From NCBI RefSeq assembly GCF_003667705.1, contig NZ_CP033019.1, forward strand, positions 4,712,001-4,776,000: 64,000 nucleotides of DNA, read 5' to 3'. The notes beneath the pieces are model-generated. The model saw nothing but the letters and a program-made list of their open reading frames with translations. It ran no database searches and was not told where the DNA came from. This DNA comes from Janthinobacterium agaricidamnosum (GTDB taxonomy: Bacteria; Pseudomonadota; Gammaproteobacteria; Burkholderiales; Burkholderiaceae_D). The translations under genes were made by a program, and so were the position numbers. Shown one piece after another: positions 27,486 through 36,958 of this stretch (the first letter of the stretch is position 1; every line of letters starts with the position of its first letter).

Positions 27486-29237
27486 ATGAGTTTATCGAGG
27501 CTCATCGCCGGCTTCGTGCGTCAGCATTGGCCGGCGTATGCCGCCGCCGCCGTCATGCTGACAGGCGTGGCAACACTGACCGTCTGGATCCCGCGCCGCG
27601 TGGGCGCCATCATCGACGCGCTGGCCGCGCACCGCATGACGGCCGCCGAACTGTGGCTTGAACTGCTGACTCTGCTCGCCGTCGGCGTCGTCATCTACTT
27701 CCTGCGCGTGGGCTGGCGCATCACCCTGTTCAAGGCCGCCTACCAGCTGGGCGTGATGCTGCGCACGCGCTTCTACACGCGCATGTCGCAGCAGGGCGCG
27801 TCGTTCTACCAGAACCAGCGCACGGGCGACCTGATGGCGCTGGCGACGAACGATATCGACGCCATCGAAATGGCCGCCGGCGAAGCCATGCTGGCCGGTT
27901 TCGACGGCACTTTGACCCTGCTGATGGTGCTCGGCATCATGCTGCTGGGCGTGGACTGGCGCCTGGCCTGCATCGCCCTCTTGCCCTTCCCCCTGATGGG
28001 ACTGGCCTTCTGGCGCATTTCCAGCCATATCCATACGGCGTCGACGGATTCGCTGCAACGCTTTTCCGCGCTGAACGACCATGTGCAAGAGTCCTTGTCG
28101 GGCGTGCGCACCCTGCGCGCGCTGGGCCTGGAAGAGCGCAGCAGCAAGCAGTTCTCCACCCTGGCCGGCCACGCGGCCAACGCCAGCCTGACGGCGCAGC
28201 GCTGGGAAGCGGCGTACGAACCGGCCGTCGGCCTGACCCTGACGGCGGCCACGGCGCTGACCCTGGGCCTGGGCGGCTACCTCGTGTGGCAAGACCAGCT
28301 GACCATCGGCGCGCTGACGAGCTTTTCCATGTACCTGGGCCAGCTGATCTGGCCCATGTTCGCCGCCGGCTGGGTGCTGTCATTGATCGAACGGGGCCGC
28401 GCCGCCTGGCAGCGCCTGCAGCCGATGCTCGACGCGCCGCTGGCCATCGACGACCATGGCAGCATCGCCACGCTGACGCCCGGCCCCCTGCAATTGCAGG
28501 ACGTCGGCTTTGCGTATGCGGGCCAGACGGCGCCGGCCCTGTCCGGCATTTCGCTGCGCTTGCAGCCGGGCCAGACCCTGGGCCTGGTCGGCCCGACGGG
28601 CAGCGGCAAGTCGACCCTGCTGCGCGTGCTGCTGCGCCAGGTCACGCCGCAATCGGGCACGGCCACGTGGAATGGGCACGCGCTGGACGCCTACACCTTG
28701 CACGCGCTGCGCGCGGCGATCAGCTGGGTGCCGCAGGAGTCCTTTTTATTCTCCGCCACCATCGCCGACAATATCGCGCTGGCCCGTCCGGGCGCCACGC
28801 GCGAGGAAGTGGAGCGGGCGGCGCAACTGGCCGACATCCACGCGGACATTTTGCAGTTCCCCGAAGGCTATGCCACCCACGTGGGCGAAAAGGGCATCAC
28901 CCTGTCCGGCGGCCAGCGCCAGCGCGTGGCGATTGCCCGCGCCCTGCTGGCCGACAACGGCTTGCTGCTGCTCGACGATGCGCTGTCCGCCGTCGACACG
29001 GGCACGGAAACGCGCATCCTGCAGCACCTGGAGGAATTGCGCCGCAAGCGCCCCGAGCGCAGCGCCATCATCGCCAGCCACCGCCTGAGCGCCGTCGTCA
29101 ACGCGGACCTGATCCTCGTGCTGCGCGATGGCCACGTGACGGAAACGGGCAACCACGACGCGCTGATGCAGCGCGACGGCTGGTACGCCAGCCAGTGGCG
29201 CTATCAACAACTGGAGGCCAGCCTCGATGCCATCTAA
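27486..29237 (+). CDS. Heterodimeric ABC exporter subunit with non-canonical Walker B (MdlA-like)
   Basis: This 583-residue half-transporter has an N-terminal six-helix exporter domain and a C-terminal ATPase. Walker A is GPTGSGKST (369-377), the signature LSGGQRQRVAIARAL starts at 473, Walker B is LLLLDDALSAVD, and the H-loop is IIASHRLSAV. The position of the catalytic glutamate is Asp498 (DD rather than DE). This marks the degenerate half of asymmetric heterodimeric exporters. The frame is open back to 27375, but ATG 27486 after an AAAAGG site is preferred. The gene overlaps its partner by 11 bases. The substrate is unknown (lipid, peptide or drug). Confidence 0.92.
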   Translation: MSLSRLIAGFVRQHWPAYAAAAVMLTGVATLTVWIPRRVGAIIDALAAHRMTAAELWLELLTLLAVGVVIYFLRVGWRITLFKAAYQLGVMLRTRFYTRMSQQGASFYQNQRTGDLMALATNDIDAIEMAAGEAMLAGFDGTLTLLMVLGIMLLGVDWRLACIALLPFPLMGLAFWRISSHIHTASTDSLQRFSALNDHVQESLSGVRTLRALGLEERSSKQFSTLAGHAANASLTAQRWEAAYEPAVGLTLTAATALTLGLGGYLVWQDQLTIGALTSFSMYLGQLIWPMFAAGWVLSLIERGRAAWQRLQPMLDAPLAIDDHGSIATLTPGPLQLQDVGFAYAGQTAPALSGISLRLQPGQTLGLVGPTGSGKSTLLRVLLRQVTPQSGTATWNGHALDAYTLHALRAAISWVPQESFLFSATIADNIALARPGATREEVERAAQLADIHADILQFPEGYATHVGEKGITLSGGQRQRVAIARALLADNGLLLLDDALSAVDTGTETRILQHLEELRRKRPERSAIIASHRLSAVVNADLILVLRDGHVTETGNHDALMQRDGWYASQWRYQQLEASLDAI

Positions 29238-31035
29238 GAACGACCAAGCCAACACCGCCACGCCATCCGTGCGCCGCCAGGCCGCGCAGGCGATCGGCCT
29301 GCTGCGCCGCGCCGCCGCGCCCGACCTGCGCCATTTGTACTGGGCCACGTTCTGGCTGATCCTCGCCGCCGCCCTGGAAGTCACGGGTCCCATTTTAGGC
29401 AAGGCCCTGATCGACCAGCACCTGCTGCCGCGCCACCTGGACTGGACGCGCATGTCGCTGCTGCTGGGCGGCTGCCTGCTGACGGGCTGGGTCGCTTCCG
29501 GCCTGCGCTATTTGCAGCTGGTGCGCCTGTCCGGCCTGGCCATGCGCTCGGTGCAGCGCCTGCGCGAAACCGTCTACCAGCACGTGCTGCGCCTGCCGAT
29601 GAGTTTTTTCGACCGCGCCATCACGGGGCAGCTGGTCAGCCGCGTCACCAACGACACGGAAGCGGTGAAATCGCTGTACGTGCAGGTGCTGTTCGTCATC
29701 CTCGACAGCTCCATCGTCCTGGTCGGCACCATGGCCGCCATGGCCTTCCTCGACTGGCGATTGATGCTGATCGTGCTGGCCCTGCTGCCGGCCGTGCTGC
29801 TCATCGTCTTCCTGTACCAGCGCTGGAGCGCGCCGGCCGTCACGCGCGCGCGCGCCCTGCGCAGCGAGATCAACGGCCAGATCGCCGAATCGATCGGCGG
29901 CATGAGCGTGCTGCAGGCGAATAACGCGGAAAAGCGCTTCGGCGCGCGCTTCACGGGCATCAACCAGGACCACTACACGGCGCGCATGCAGGAATTGCGC
30001 GCCAACGCCTGGCTGCTGCGCCCCGCGCTCGACATGCTCAACATCGTGCTGCTGGCCGTCGTCATCTTCAGCTTCGGCCGCCGCGACATGGGTGCCGTGG
30101 AAGTGGGCGTGCTGTATGCATTCATCAGCTACATCGCGCGCGTGATCGAACCGCTGATCCAGATCACCATGCAATTCAGCCAGCTGCAGCAGTCGGTGGT
30201 GGCCACGGCGCGCGTCTCGGCCCTGCTCGACGAAGCGCAGGCGCTGGAACACGCACAGGGAAGGGCGACACCGGCCCTGCGGCAGGCGAAAACGGGCAGC
30301 GACGTGCCCGCCGTCGACATCGCCCGCCTGACCTTCGCCTACGTGGAAAACCAGCCCGTGCTGCACGACCTGTCGCTGCAGATCCCGCAAGGCGCCTTCT
30401 TCGGCATCGTCGGCCACACGGGCAGCGGCAAGTCGACCCTGCTCTCCTTGCTGCTGCGCTTCTACCCCGTCACGCAGGGCAGCATCGCCATCAACGGCGT
30501 CGCCCTCGACAGCATCGACAACGAGCACTTCCGCGCCGACGTGGGCCTGGTGCCGCAAGACCCCTTCCTGCTGGCCGCCTCGGCGCGCGAAAACATCGAC
30601 ATGGGCCGCGGCTACACGCAGCAGCAGATCGAGACGGCCGCGCGCGCCGCGCATGCGCACGACTTCATTGCGGCGCTGGAACACGGCTACGACACGCCGC
30701 TGGGCGAAGGCGGCTCGCGCCTGTCGTCGGGGCAGAAGCAGCTGATCGCCATCGCCCGCGCGCTGGCCGGCCAGCCGCGCATTTTGCTGCTCGACGAAGC
30801 GACGTCGCGCATCGATAGCCAGACGGAGCAGATCGTGCAGACGGCCCTCAACGAGTTGCGCGGCAAGGTCACCATCATCGCCATCGCCCACCGCCTGTCG
30901 ACCATCCGCGAAGCGGACCGTATCATCGTGCTCAACCATGGCCGCATCACGGAAGCGGGACCGCACGAGGAACTGATGCAGATCGAAGGCGGCCTGTACC
31001 AGCGCCTCTACCTGCTGCAGCAACTGGCAATTTGA
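29227..31035 (+). CDS. Heterodimeric ABC exporter subunit with catalytic Walker B (MdlB-like)
   Basis: This 602-residue half-transporter is the partner of the preceding gene. It has a six-helix domain (about 35-325; AITGQLVSRVTNDTEAVKSLY is typical) and an ATPase with Walker A GHTGSGKSTLL. Its signature is LSSGQKQLIAIARAL (LSSGQ at 499-503, one Gly changed), and Walker B LLLDEATSRID carries the catalytic Glu524. The modified signature pairs across the dimer with the Asp-containing Walker B of the partner, so one nucleotide site is degenerate and one is consensus. It ends near a terminator-like hairpin. Confidence 0.92.
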   Translation: MPSKNDQANTATPSVRRQAAQAIGLLRRAAAPDLRHLYWATFWLILAAALEVTGPILGKALIDQHLLPRHLDWTRMSLLLGGCLLTGWVASGLRYLQLVRLSGLAMRSVQRLRETVYQHVLRLPMSFFDRAITGQLVSRVTNDTEAVKSLYVQVLFVILDSSIVLVGTMAAMAFLDWRLMLIVLALLPAVLLIVFLYQRWSAPAVTRARALRSEINGQIAESIGGMSVLQANNAEKRFGARFTGINQDHYTARMQELRANAWLLRPALDMLNIVLLAVVIFSFGRRDMGAVEVGVLYAFISYIARVIEPLIQITMQFSQLQQSVVATARVSALLDEAQALEHAQGRATPALRQAKTGSDVPAVDIARLTFAYVENQPVLHDLSLQIPQGAFFGIVGHTGSGKSTLLSLLLRFYPVTQGSIAINGVALDSIDNEHFRADVGLVPQDPFLLAASARENIDMGRGYTQQQIETAARAAHAHDFIAALEHGYDTPLGEGGSRLSSGQKQLIAIARALAGQPRILLLDEATSRIDSQTEQIVQTALNELRGKVTIIAIAHRLSTIREADRIIVLNHGRITEAGPHEELMQIEGGLYQRLYLLQQLAI

Positions 31036-31044
31036 TAGCCATGG

Positions 31045-31072
31045 GGCGCCGTTGCATGGCGCCACTTTTTTT
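31045..31072 (+). terminator. Terminator of the ABC exporter operon
   Basis: GGCGCC (31045-31050), a 7-base loop, GGCGCC (31058-31063), then AC and a run of seven T. It starts ten bases after the exporter stop codon. Confidence 0.7.
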
Positions 31073-31099
31073 CTGTACGGCATTAAAAATGCCGTACAG
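31073..31099. repeat. Perfect 11-bp inverted repeat before the chemoreceptor gene
   Basis: CTGTACGGCAT (31073-31083) and ATGCCGTACAG (31089-31099) are exact inverted complements around TAAAA. The element is AT-looped, directly follows the terminator T-run and sits 63 bases before the chemoreceptor start codon. It could be a regulator operator or a second hairpin terminator. Confidence 0.65.
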
Positions 31100-31161
31100 A
31101 CGGGAGTATATTCATCTGGCGGGCAGCGCCAACGGCCCCAACCACACTTCCGGGGGATACC

Positions 31162-32862
31162 ATGCGCAGCAAACTGTCGATCAGGAATATCTTTGCCGCC
31201 ATTTTTCTGCTCAGCCTGGCGCTCTCCGTCATCAGCCTGTGGGCGCTGTTCCGCGTGGCGGGCAAGCAGGCCGAGGCGAACCGCGTCACTGAAACGCGCT
31301 ACCAGTCCTACCTGCTGGCCGACGAACTGCGGCAAAGCTCGGACGACCTGACCCGGCTGGCCCGCACCTACGTCGTCACCGGCGACGCCAGGTACGAACA
31401 GCAATACCTGGACATCCTCGACATCCGCAATGGCAAGAAGCCGCGCCCCGCCCATTACGAGCGCATCTACTGGGACTTCGTGGCGGCAGGCGTGCCCGTG
31501 CCCGCATCGACGGGGCCCGCCGTGCCGCTGGCAGAACTGATGCGCAAGGCCGGCTTCAGCGAGCAGGAATTCGCCAAGCTGCGCGAAGCGCAAGCCAATT
31601 CGGACGGCCTGGTCAAGACCGAGGTGATCGCCATGAACGCCGTCAAGGGCCGCTTCGACGACGGCAGCGGCAACTTCACCAAAACCGGGCCGCCGGACCT
31701 GGAAATGGCCCGCGCCATCATGCACGATGCCCAATACCACAGCAACAAGGCGAAGATCATGCAGCCGGTGAATGAATTCCTCACCCTGCTCGACCAGCGC
31801 ACGAGCGCGGCCGTGCAGACGGCGATGAGCGGCACTATGGCGGCCTATTCCGTGACGGTCGGCGTGCTGCTGGTATCCGTCATGGTCTCGCTGCTGTGCC
31901 TGTTCCTCGTGTACCGCCACATCAAGCGCAGCCTGGACCAGGCGATCGCCACGGCGCAGCTGATCGCCGGCGGCGACCTGAGCATCGACGCCGTCATCGA
32001 ACGAGCCGATGAAATCGGCGTGCTGCTGCATGCGATGAACACCATTAACGCCAACCTGACGGGGCTGATCGGCGACATCCGCAGCGGCACCGGCGAAATG
32101 TCGGTGGCCACGCACGAAATCGCGCTGGGCAATGCGGACCTGTCCGCGCGCACGGAAGCGCAAGCCAGTTCCCTCGAAGAGACGGCCAGCTCGATGGAAA
32201 CGCTGACGGCGACGGTGCGGCAAAACGCCAGCAACGCCGGCGAGGCGAACCAGCTGGCCGCCACCGCCTCGGCCGTCGCCGTGCAGGGCGGCGCCGTTGT
32301 CGCCCAAGTGGTCAGCACGATGGGCGCGATCAAGGAAAGCTCGAGCCAGATCGCCGACATCATCGGCGTCATTGACGGCATCGCCTTCCAGACCAACATC
32401 CTGGCCCTGAACGCGGCCGTCGAGGCGGCGCGGGCAGGCGAACAGGGACGCGGCTTCGCCGTCGTCGCCGGCGAGGTGCGCAGCCTGGCCCACCGCAGCG
32501 CTGCCGCCGCCCAGGAAATCAAGACCTTGATCGGCGCCTCCGTGGAACGGGTCGACGCCGGCAGCAAGCTCGTCGACGAGGCGGGACGCACCATGGCGCT
32601 GGTGGTGGAATCGATCCAGAAGGTGGCCGCCATCATGAGCGAAATCACCAGCGCCAGCCACGAGCAAAGCGCGGGAATCAGCGAGGTCAACCAGGCGGTC
32701 ACGCAGATGGACAACATCACGCAACAGAACGCCGCCCTGGTCGAGCAGGCGGCCGCCGCGGCCGAAAGCCTGCAGGAACAGGCACAAGCCCTGATCGCGG
32801 CCGTCGCCATCTTCCGCCTGAAAGGCAGCCCGCCGGCCACGGCCGCCCTGCCCCTGCGCTGA
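31162..32862 (+). CDS. Methyl-accepting chemotaxis protein
   Basis: This 566-residue chemoreceptor has TM1 at about 9-32 (IFAAIFLLSLALSVISLWALF), a periplasmic helical domain that includes SSDDLTRLARTYVVTGD (a pattern common in beta-proteobacterial receptors), TM2 (YSVTVGVLLVSVMVSLLCLFLVY), HAMP (LDQAIATAQLIAGGDL), and a signalling tip [19 protein letters not shown]. It has no C-terminal docking pentapeptide. The ATG follows GGGGGA. Its ligand is unknown. It resembles, but is clearly not a copy of, the receptor at 13981-15609. Confidence 0.94.
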   Translation: MRSKLSIRNIFAAIFLLSLALSVISLWALFRVAGKQAEANRVTETRYQSYLLADELRQSSDDLTRLARTYVVTGDARYEQQYLDILDIRNGKKPRPAHYERIYWDFVAAGVPVPASTGPAVPLAELMRKAGFSEQEFAKLREAQANSDGLVKTEVIAMNAVKGRFDDGSGNFTKTGPPDLEMARAIMHDAQYHSNKAKIMQPVNEFLTLLDQRTSAAVQTAMSGTMAAYSVTVGVLLVSVMVSLLCLFLVYRHIKRSLDQAIATAQLIAGGDLSIDAVIERADEIGVLLHAMNTINANLTGLIGDIRSGTGEMSVATHEIALGNADLSARTEAQASSLEETASSMETLTATVRQNASNAGEANQLAATASAVAVQGGAVVAQVVSTMGAIKESSSQIADIIGVIDGIAFQTNILALNAAVEAARAGEQGRGFAVVAGEVRSLAHRSAAAAQEIKTLIGASVERVDAGSKLVDEAGRTMALVVESIQKVAAIMSEITSASHEQSAGISEVNQAVTQMDNITQQNAALVEQAAAAAESLQEQAQALIAAVAIFRLKGSPPATAALPLR

Positions 32863-32930
32863 CGTGCGGCCAAAGTGTGCACTTTCGCAAATTTCCGCGC
32901 ACTGCATGATATTTCTGGATTGCAACAGAA

Positions 32931-32936
32931 TATAAT
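32931..32936 (+). promoter_or_regulatory. -10 hexamer for the TPR-GGDEF gene
   Basis: A perfect TATAAT lies 37 bases before the TTG start of the cyclase gene. No consensus -35 was found at the proper distance. Confidence 0.45.
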
Positions 32937-32972
32937 CTGTTACAGACAGGTGGTCATTGCGGGAGCGGGACG

Positions 32973-35099
32973 TTGGCAGGCAGACAGAGACGGGCATCAT
33001 GGCGAAAGGCGCATTGGCTGCTGGTATTGGCCTGCTTGCTGCCGCCTGCCGCACACGCCCAGGTCAGCGACCTTGAGCAGTATCTTGCCGCCGTGCGCGA
33101 CGACGGCCGCTACGTGCCCGCGCGCGCGCTGCAACGGCTGCAGGAAGTCGAAACGCAGGCGCGCAGCGCTCCCCTGCCCGTGCGCGCGGAATTCCTTACC
33201 CAACTGAGCAACGCCCGCATGCGCCTGGGGCAGAACGACATCGCCATGCAGCTGGCCGAGGAACTGATTGCCTACGCCCGCATGAACAAGAGCGACGTGG
33301 CGCTGGCAAAAGGCATACTCAACAAGGCCTACATCACGTTTGCCCGCAACGAGCGCCGCGCCTCGCACCTGCTGGCCTTTGAGGCGGAAAAGATTGCCAA
33401 TGGCACGGACGACTTGCCCGTGCGCGTGCAAGCGACCATCAGCGCGGGCCAGTCGTGGGCCGAGGAAGGCAATTTTCCGTTTGCGCTGGCCAAGCTGCAG
33501 GCAGCCGTCGACCTGGCGCGCCAGAGCAAATCCCCGTCCAGCCTGGCCGCCGCCCTGAATGCCCTCACCCTGCTGTACACGCAGATGCGCGAATACGACA
33601 AGGGCTTCGAAGTGCTCGACGAATTGCTGGCAGTCTCCGCGAGACTGGCGTCACCGGGCCGCATGGCGCAGGCAAAGAATACGGAATACGGGCTGGCGCT
33701 CGACGCGCAGCAGCCGCAGCGGGGCCAGCGCGCCCTGCTGGCGGCCCTGGCGTTGGAACGCCAGCTGGGCGCGCGCGGCATGGTGGCCGTCACCCTCGTC
33801 AACCTGTCGGACAGCTATCTCAAGGAAGGCGACTACGCGCGCGCCTTGCGCTATGCAAATGAAGCGATCACGGCGGCGGACCTCGTCAACGATGAACAGG
33901 TGGAGGCGACGGCGCGGCTGAACATCGGCCAGGCGCTGATCGGCCAGGGACGGCTGCAGGAAGGCAAGCAAAGCGTGGCCACGGGCCTGGCCTACTACGA
34001 ACGCACGGCCAACCAGCCGGAAATGCAGGCCGTGCTGCTGGAATACGGCATGGCGCTGGAAAAGGCGGGCGACCTGCGCGGCGCCGTCACCGCGTACCAC
34101 CGCGAGCGCGGCATTTCCAACCAGCTGTTCGAAAAGCAGCGGCAAAAGGCCGTGTATGAACTGCAAGAAAAGTATGAGGCGGAAAAGAAACAACGCCAGA
34201 TCGAGCTGCTGAGCCGTGAAAATCAGCTGAAGAGCACCGAAATCGACAACCGCCGCCTGCAGCAGCGCGTGTGGTGGCTGCTGGCGCTGGTACTGGCCAT
34301 GGCGTCCGCCATCGTTGGCTTGCTGTACCGCAAGGTGCGCCATGCGAACGTGCAGCTGAAGGTAAAAAACCAGGAACTCAAGCGCCAGAGTTCGCGCGAC
34401 CCGCTGACGGCCCTGTACAACCGCCGCCATTTCCAGGAATTCATGCGCAGCCATGCGGGCAAGCCGCAACCCGCCTATGCCGGCGACGATGTCGTGGGCG
34501 CGCTGTTCCTGCTCGACGTCGACCACTTCAAGCACATCAATGACGCTTACGGCCATGCGGCGGGCGACCTGGTGCTGACGACGATCGCCGAAACCCTGCA
34601 CGACGTGTTGCGCGAAACGGACATGATCGTGCGCTGGGGCGGCGAGGAATTCCTTGCCTTCCTGCCGGCCGTTGCGCGCGACGGGCTCGACGAGATCGCG
34701 CGGCGCATCCTCAACGGCATGGCGGCGCAACGCATCGACTACCAGGGCCAGACCATCGAAGTGCACGTGTCCGTGGGCTTTGCGCCCTATCCGCTGGCGC
34801 CGCTGGGACGGCCGCTCACGTGGGAACGCAGCGTCAACCTGATCGACATGGCGCTGTACCTGGCCAAGGCGCACGGGCGCAACCGGGCGTATGGCTTGCG
34901 CGGTTTTCATCATGTGGAAAGAACGACCCTGGAAGTGGTGGAGCAAGACCTGGAACGCGCGTGGCGCGACGGCTTTGTCGATTTGAGCGTGGTACTGGGG
35001 GGGACGGACGAGGCGGACAGACCGGAGACGGCTGGAACGCAGACGTTGACGCCAGGCGGCCAAGCGGGCGATGGCGTCGCCGCAGCTGCCGTCACCTGA
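32973..35099 (+). CDS. Membrane diguanylate cyclase with periplasmic TPR sensor domain
   Basis: This 708-residue protein has an N-terminal signal/anchor (KAHWLLVLACLLPPAAHAQ), then ~380 residues of TPR-like helical repeats (EYDKGFEVLDELLAVSARL, GDYARALRYANEAITAADL, GRLQEGKQSVATGLAYYER), a coiled coil (YELQEKYEAEKKQRQIELL), one TM helix at about 432-455, and a cytoplasmic GGDEF domain. The active site GGEEF (556-560), FLLDVDHFKHINDAYGH, and the I-site RETD (547-550) five residues upstream are intact, so an active, product-inhibited cyclase is expected. No ATG fits the frame; TTG 32973 is seven bases after GGGAG. The C-terminal ~55 residues are extra and low-complexity. Confidence 0.93.
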   Translation: MAGRQRRASWRKAHWLLVLACLLPPAAHAQVSDLEQYLAAVRDDGRYVPARALQRLQEVETQARSAPLPVRAEFLTQLSNARMRLGQNDIAMQLAEELIAYARMNKSDVALAKGILNKAYITFARNERRASHLLAFEAEKIANGTDDLPVRVQATISAGQSWAEEGNFPFALAKLQAAVDLARQSKSPSSLAAALNALTLLYTQMREYDKGFEVLDELLAVSARLASPGRMAQAKNTEYGLALDAQQPQRGQRALLAALALERQLGARGMVAVTLVNLSDSYLKEGDYARALRYANEAITAADLVNDEQVEATARLNIGQALIGQGRLQEGKQSVATGLAYYERTANQPEMQAVLLEYGMALEKAGDLRGAVTAYHRERGISNQLFEKQRQKAVYELQEKYEAEKKQRQIELLSRENQLKSTEIDNRRLQQRVWWLLALVLAMASAIVGLLYRKVRHANVQLKVKNQELKRQSSRDPLTALYNRRHFQEFMRSHAGKPQPAYAGDDVVGALFLLDVDHFKHINDAYGHAAGDLVLTTIAETLHDVLRETDMIVRWGGEEFLAFLPAVARDGLDEIARRILNGMAAQRIDYQGQTIEVHVSVGFAPYPLAPLGRPLTWERSVNLIDMALYLAKAHGRNRAYGLRGFHHVERTTLEVVEQDLERAWRDGFVDLSVVLGGTDEADRPETAGTQTLTPGGQAGDGVAAAAVT

Positions 35100-35156
35100 C
35101 GACAGCTGCGGGAACCGGGCCGGCGTTAGCTGGTCCTGGCGCGGTGATGACGGTGA

Positions 35157-35486
35157 TTACTTGTGCGCGGCGTCCTGCATCTTTTCACCGGCTTTTTCCA
35201 CTTTCTTGCCGACGGCATCGGCCGCTTCGCTCATTTTCTTGTCGGCGTCAGCGGCGACCTGGTCCATCTTGGCGCCCGTATCGGAAGCGGCCTGGCTCAC
35301 GGCGGCGTCAGCTTTGGTTGCTGCGGCCTTGATGTCGGCTTCAGCCTTGGCAGCGGCCGCATCGATCTTCTGGCCAGCTTGTTCCGCAGGACCGGCGGCG
35401 ACATCGCTCTTCTTCTGGCAGGCAGCCAGGGCCACAACCATCATGCCGGCGGCGCACACGGTCATCCAATTTTTGCTTACTTTCAT
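35157..35486 (-). CDS. Small lipoprotein with long amphipathic Ala/Lys/Asp helix
   Basis: This 109-residue lipoprotein has a signal peptide with lipobox LAAC (VVALAACQKK). The mature part is almost entirely 11-residue-like amphipathic repeats rich in Ala, Lys, Asp and Glu (AAAKAEADIKAAATKADAA, GAKMDQVAADADKKMSEAA, VGKKVEKAGEKMQDAAHK), reminiscent of LEA-like or apolipoprotein-like helices. ATG 35486 has AGGGAA upstream; an earlier ATG at 35501 overlaps this site. It is probably a periplasmic or outer-membrane stress protein, but the function is not known. Confidence 0.8.
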   Translation of the reverse strand: MKVSKNWMTVCAAGMMVVALAACQKKSDVAAGPAEQAGQKIDAAAAKAEADIKAAATKADAAVSQAASDTGAKMDQVAADADKKMSEAADAVGKKVEKAGEKMQDAAHK

Positions 35487-35557
35487 GGTATTCCCTTTCA
35501 TTGTTATCAAAAGACACAGATCAGTTCGCAATATACACCTGCCTAAAATTTTCTAGC

Positions 35558-35571
35558 GTGCGCTAACGCAC
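35558..35571. promoter_or_regulatory. Short dyad upstream of the small lipoprotein gene
   Basis: GTGCG (35558-35562) and CGCAC (35567-35571) flank CTAA, and the overlapping TAGCGTGCGCTA (35554-35565) is also a palindrome. The position, ~75 bases upstream of the minus-strand lipoprotein start, suits an operator, but no regulator can be named. Confidence 0.35.
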
Positions 35572-35635
35572 ATAAAAACAGGCTTTTGTAGCGTAGTTGT
35601 AAGCAATGGTATCTTGATATTTTTTTGGCATGCGT

Positions 35636-36904
35636 TCAGTGTGCCGCGGGGGCCGGCCGATAGCCATCCGTCAAGGTATGCAGGAAGGCGATCACGTCGG
35701 CGATCTCCGCTTCGTTCAGGGCCGGCGCCTGGCCCGGCAGCCGGTCGAACGGCGCTTTCACGTTGACGTTCGCTTCCAGCCCCGGCGGCAAATCGTCGTA
35801 TTTGCGCACCTTGCCGTTTCGCTCTGCCGGATACCATTTTTGCGGCGCCGTATCGCGCTGCACGTAAAAGCGCAGCACCTGCTCCAGACTGTCAAAACTG
35901 CCGTTGTGGAAAAACACCTTGCGCAAGGCGACGTTGCGCAGGGACGGCGTCTTGAAGCTGCCGCAGTACTCCTTGTGCTCCATCAAGTCGGTGCGGTCCG
36001 GGCCGCACAAGCCCATGTCGAAGAACGCCGGGTCCGCATTGACGGGCAGCTTGCCATTGCGCGGTACGCCGATATTGATCAAGCCGTAATCGGTAAATTG
36101 GGGAAAGGCGCCGCCGGAAGTGATCTGGCTGATATGGCAGGACGCGCAATTGCCCTTGCGCTCATCGTTGAACAGGGCCAGGCCGCGCGCTTCCTGCGGA
36201 CTCAAAACGGCCTGCTTGCGCAAGACGGCGTCGTACTTGCTCGTGTACGGATAGAAATCTAGCGGGCTTTCCTGGAACACTTCCAGCGACATCAGCGCCC
36301 AGCGCAAGGCCTGGCCCGGCTGCTCGAAGATATCGGCGCCATACGTCTGGCGAAATTGCGCCGCCAGGGGGCCAGTGCGCAATTTGGCGACGACGGCCGC
36401 CGCGTCGCGGTTGCCCATCTCGCGTTGGGAGAGCAACGGCGCCAGCGCCTACTCATGGCCGGATTGGGCGCGGCCATCCCAGTTGCGCCCGCCCGTGGGA
36501 CCCGCATCGACGCTGTCGTCGCCATCGTCGTCATGAAAATGTTCGGTGAATGCGGGTGCGGTCTGCAGGTAGCGCAGCGAGGGCGCCGCGCGCGTGCCCG
36601 CGTCCTTCAGTTCCGGGCCGCCCAGCTGCACCGCCAGCCCGTTCGGCGGCCCATACGCGTGCTCGGGACTGTGGCAGCTGGCGCACGACATCTTCCCCGA
36701 CACGGACAGGCTGGGCTCGAAAAACATGGCGCGGCCCATGGCCGTCATCTGGGCCACGGAAGGCTGGCGTGGCAGGGTGGGCGCGTAGGCGCCCGCCAGA
36801 TAGGCGGGCTTGGCCGCGGCTTCCTTTTGCGCTGCCGGATGGCAGGCGGCCAGCAGGCAGGCGGCTACAAAGGCGAGCAGCAGTGAGGGCTTCGTTTTCA
36901 TCAT
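35636..36904 (-). pseudogene. Di-heme cytochrome c peroxidase/MauG-family lipoprotein, interrupted by an in-frame amber codon
   Basis: Both halves of a ~422-residue di-heme peroxidase are present in one reading frame. The N-terminal half has a lipoprotein signal (ACLLAAC), first heme motif CASCH (74-78) and HSPEHAYGPP. The C-terminal half has second heme motif CASCH (in KGNCASCHISQ), and TPSLRNVALRKVFFHNG. At 36449-36451 the frame reads TAG between ...DGRAQSGHE and ALAPLLSQREMG, where the family has Gln (EQA..PL). A single C-to-T change of CAG would explain it (codon 152). No base is missing or added. The gene is either inactive, suppressed, or affected by a sequence error. A PhoB-like box lies upstream. 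Confidence 0.85.
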
Positions 36905-36924
36905 GGGCTGGCAGCGTAGCAACG

Positions 36925-36946
36925 GTATGTGACCGCTGCGTGACAA
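36925..36946 (-). promoter_or_regulatory. PhoB-box-like site facing the peroxidase gene
   Basis: On the minus strand, TTGTCAC, GCAG, CGGTCAC, ATAC: two TGTCAC-type heptamers with an 11-base period, the layout of a Pho box. It ends only ~20 bases before the start codon, so a transcript from it would have almost no leader. Confidence 0.6.
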
Positions 36947-36958
36947 GTCCCTGCAAAA

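Noticed and set aside
29395-33054. A ~1219-codon minus-strand open frame opposite the ABC exporter and chemoreceptor
   Set aside because: Its translation is Arg/His/Gln/Asp-rich without domains, and it lies fully antisense to well-supported genes.
35636-36904. A frameshift as the cause of the split peroxidase gene
   Set aside because: The two halves are in the same frame; only a TAG codon separates them, so a substitution rather than an indel is the explanation.
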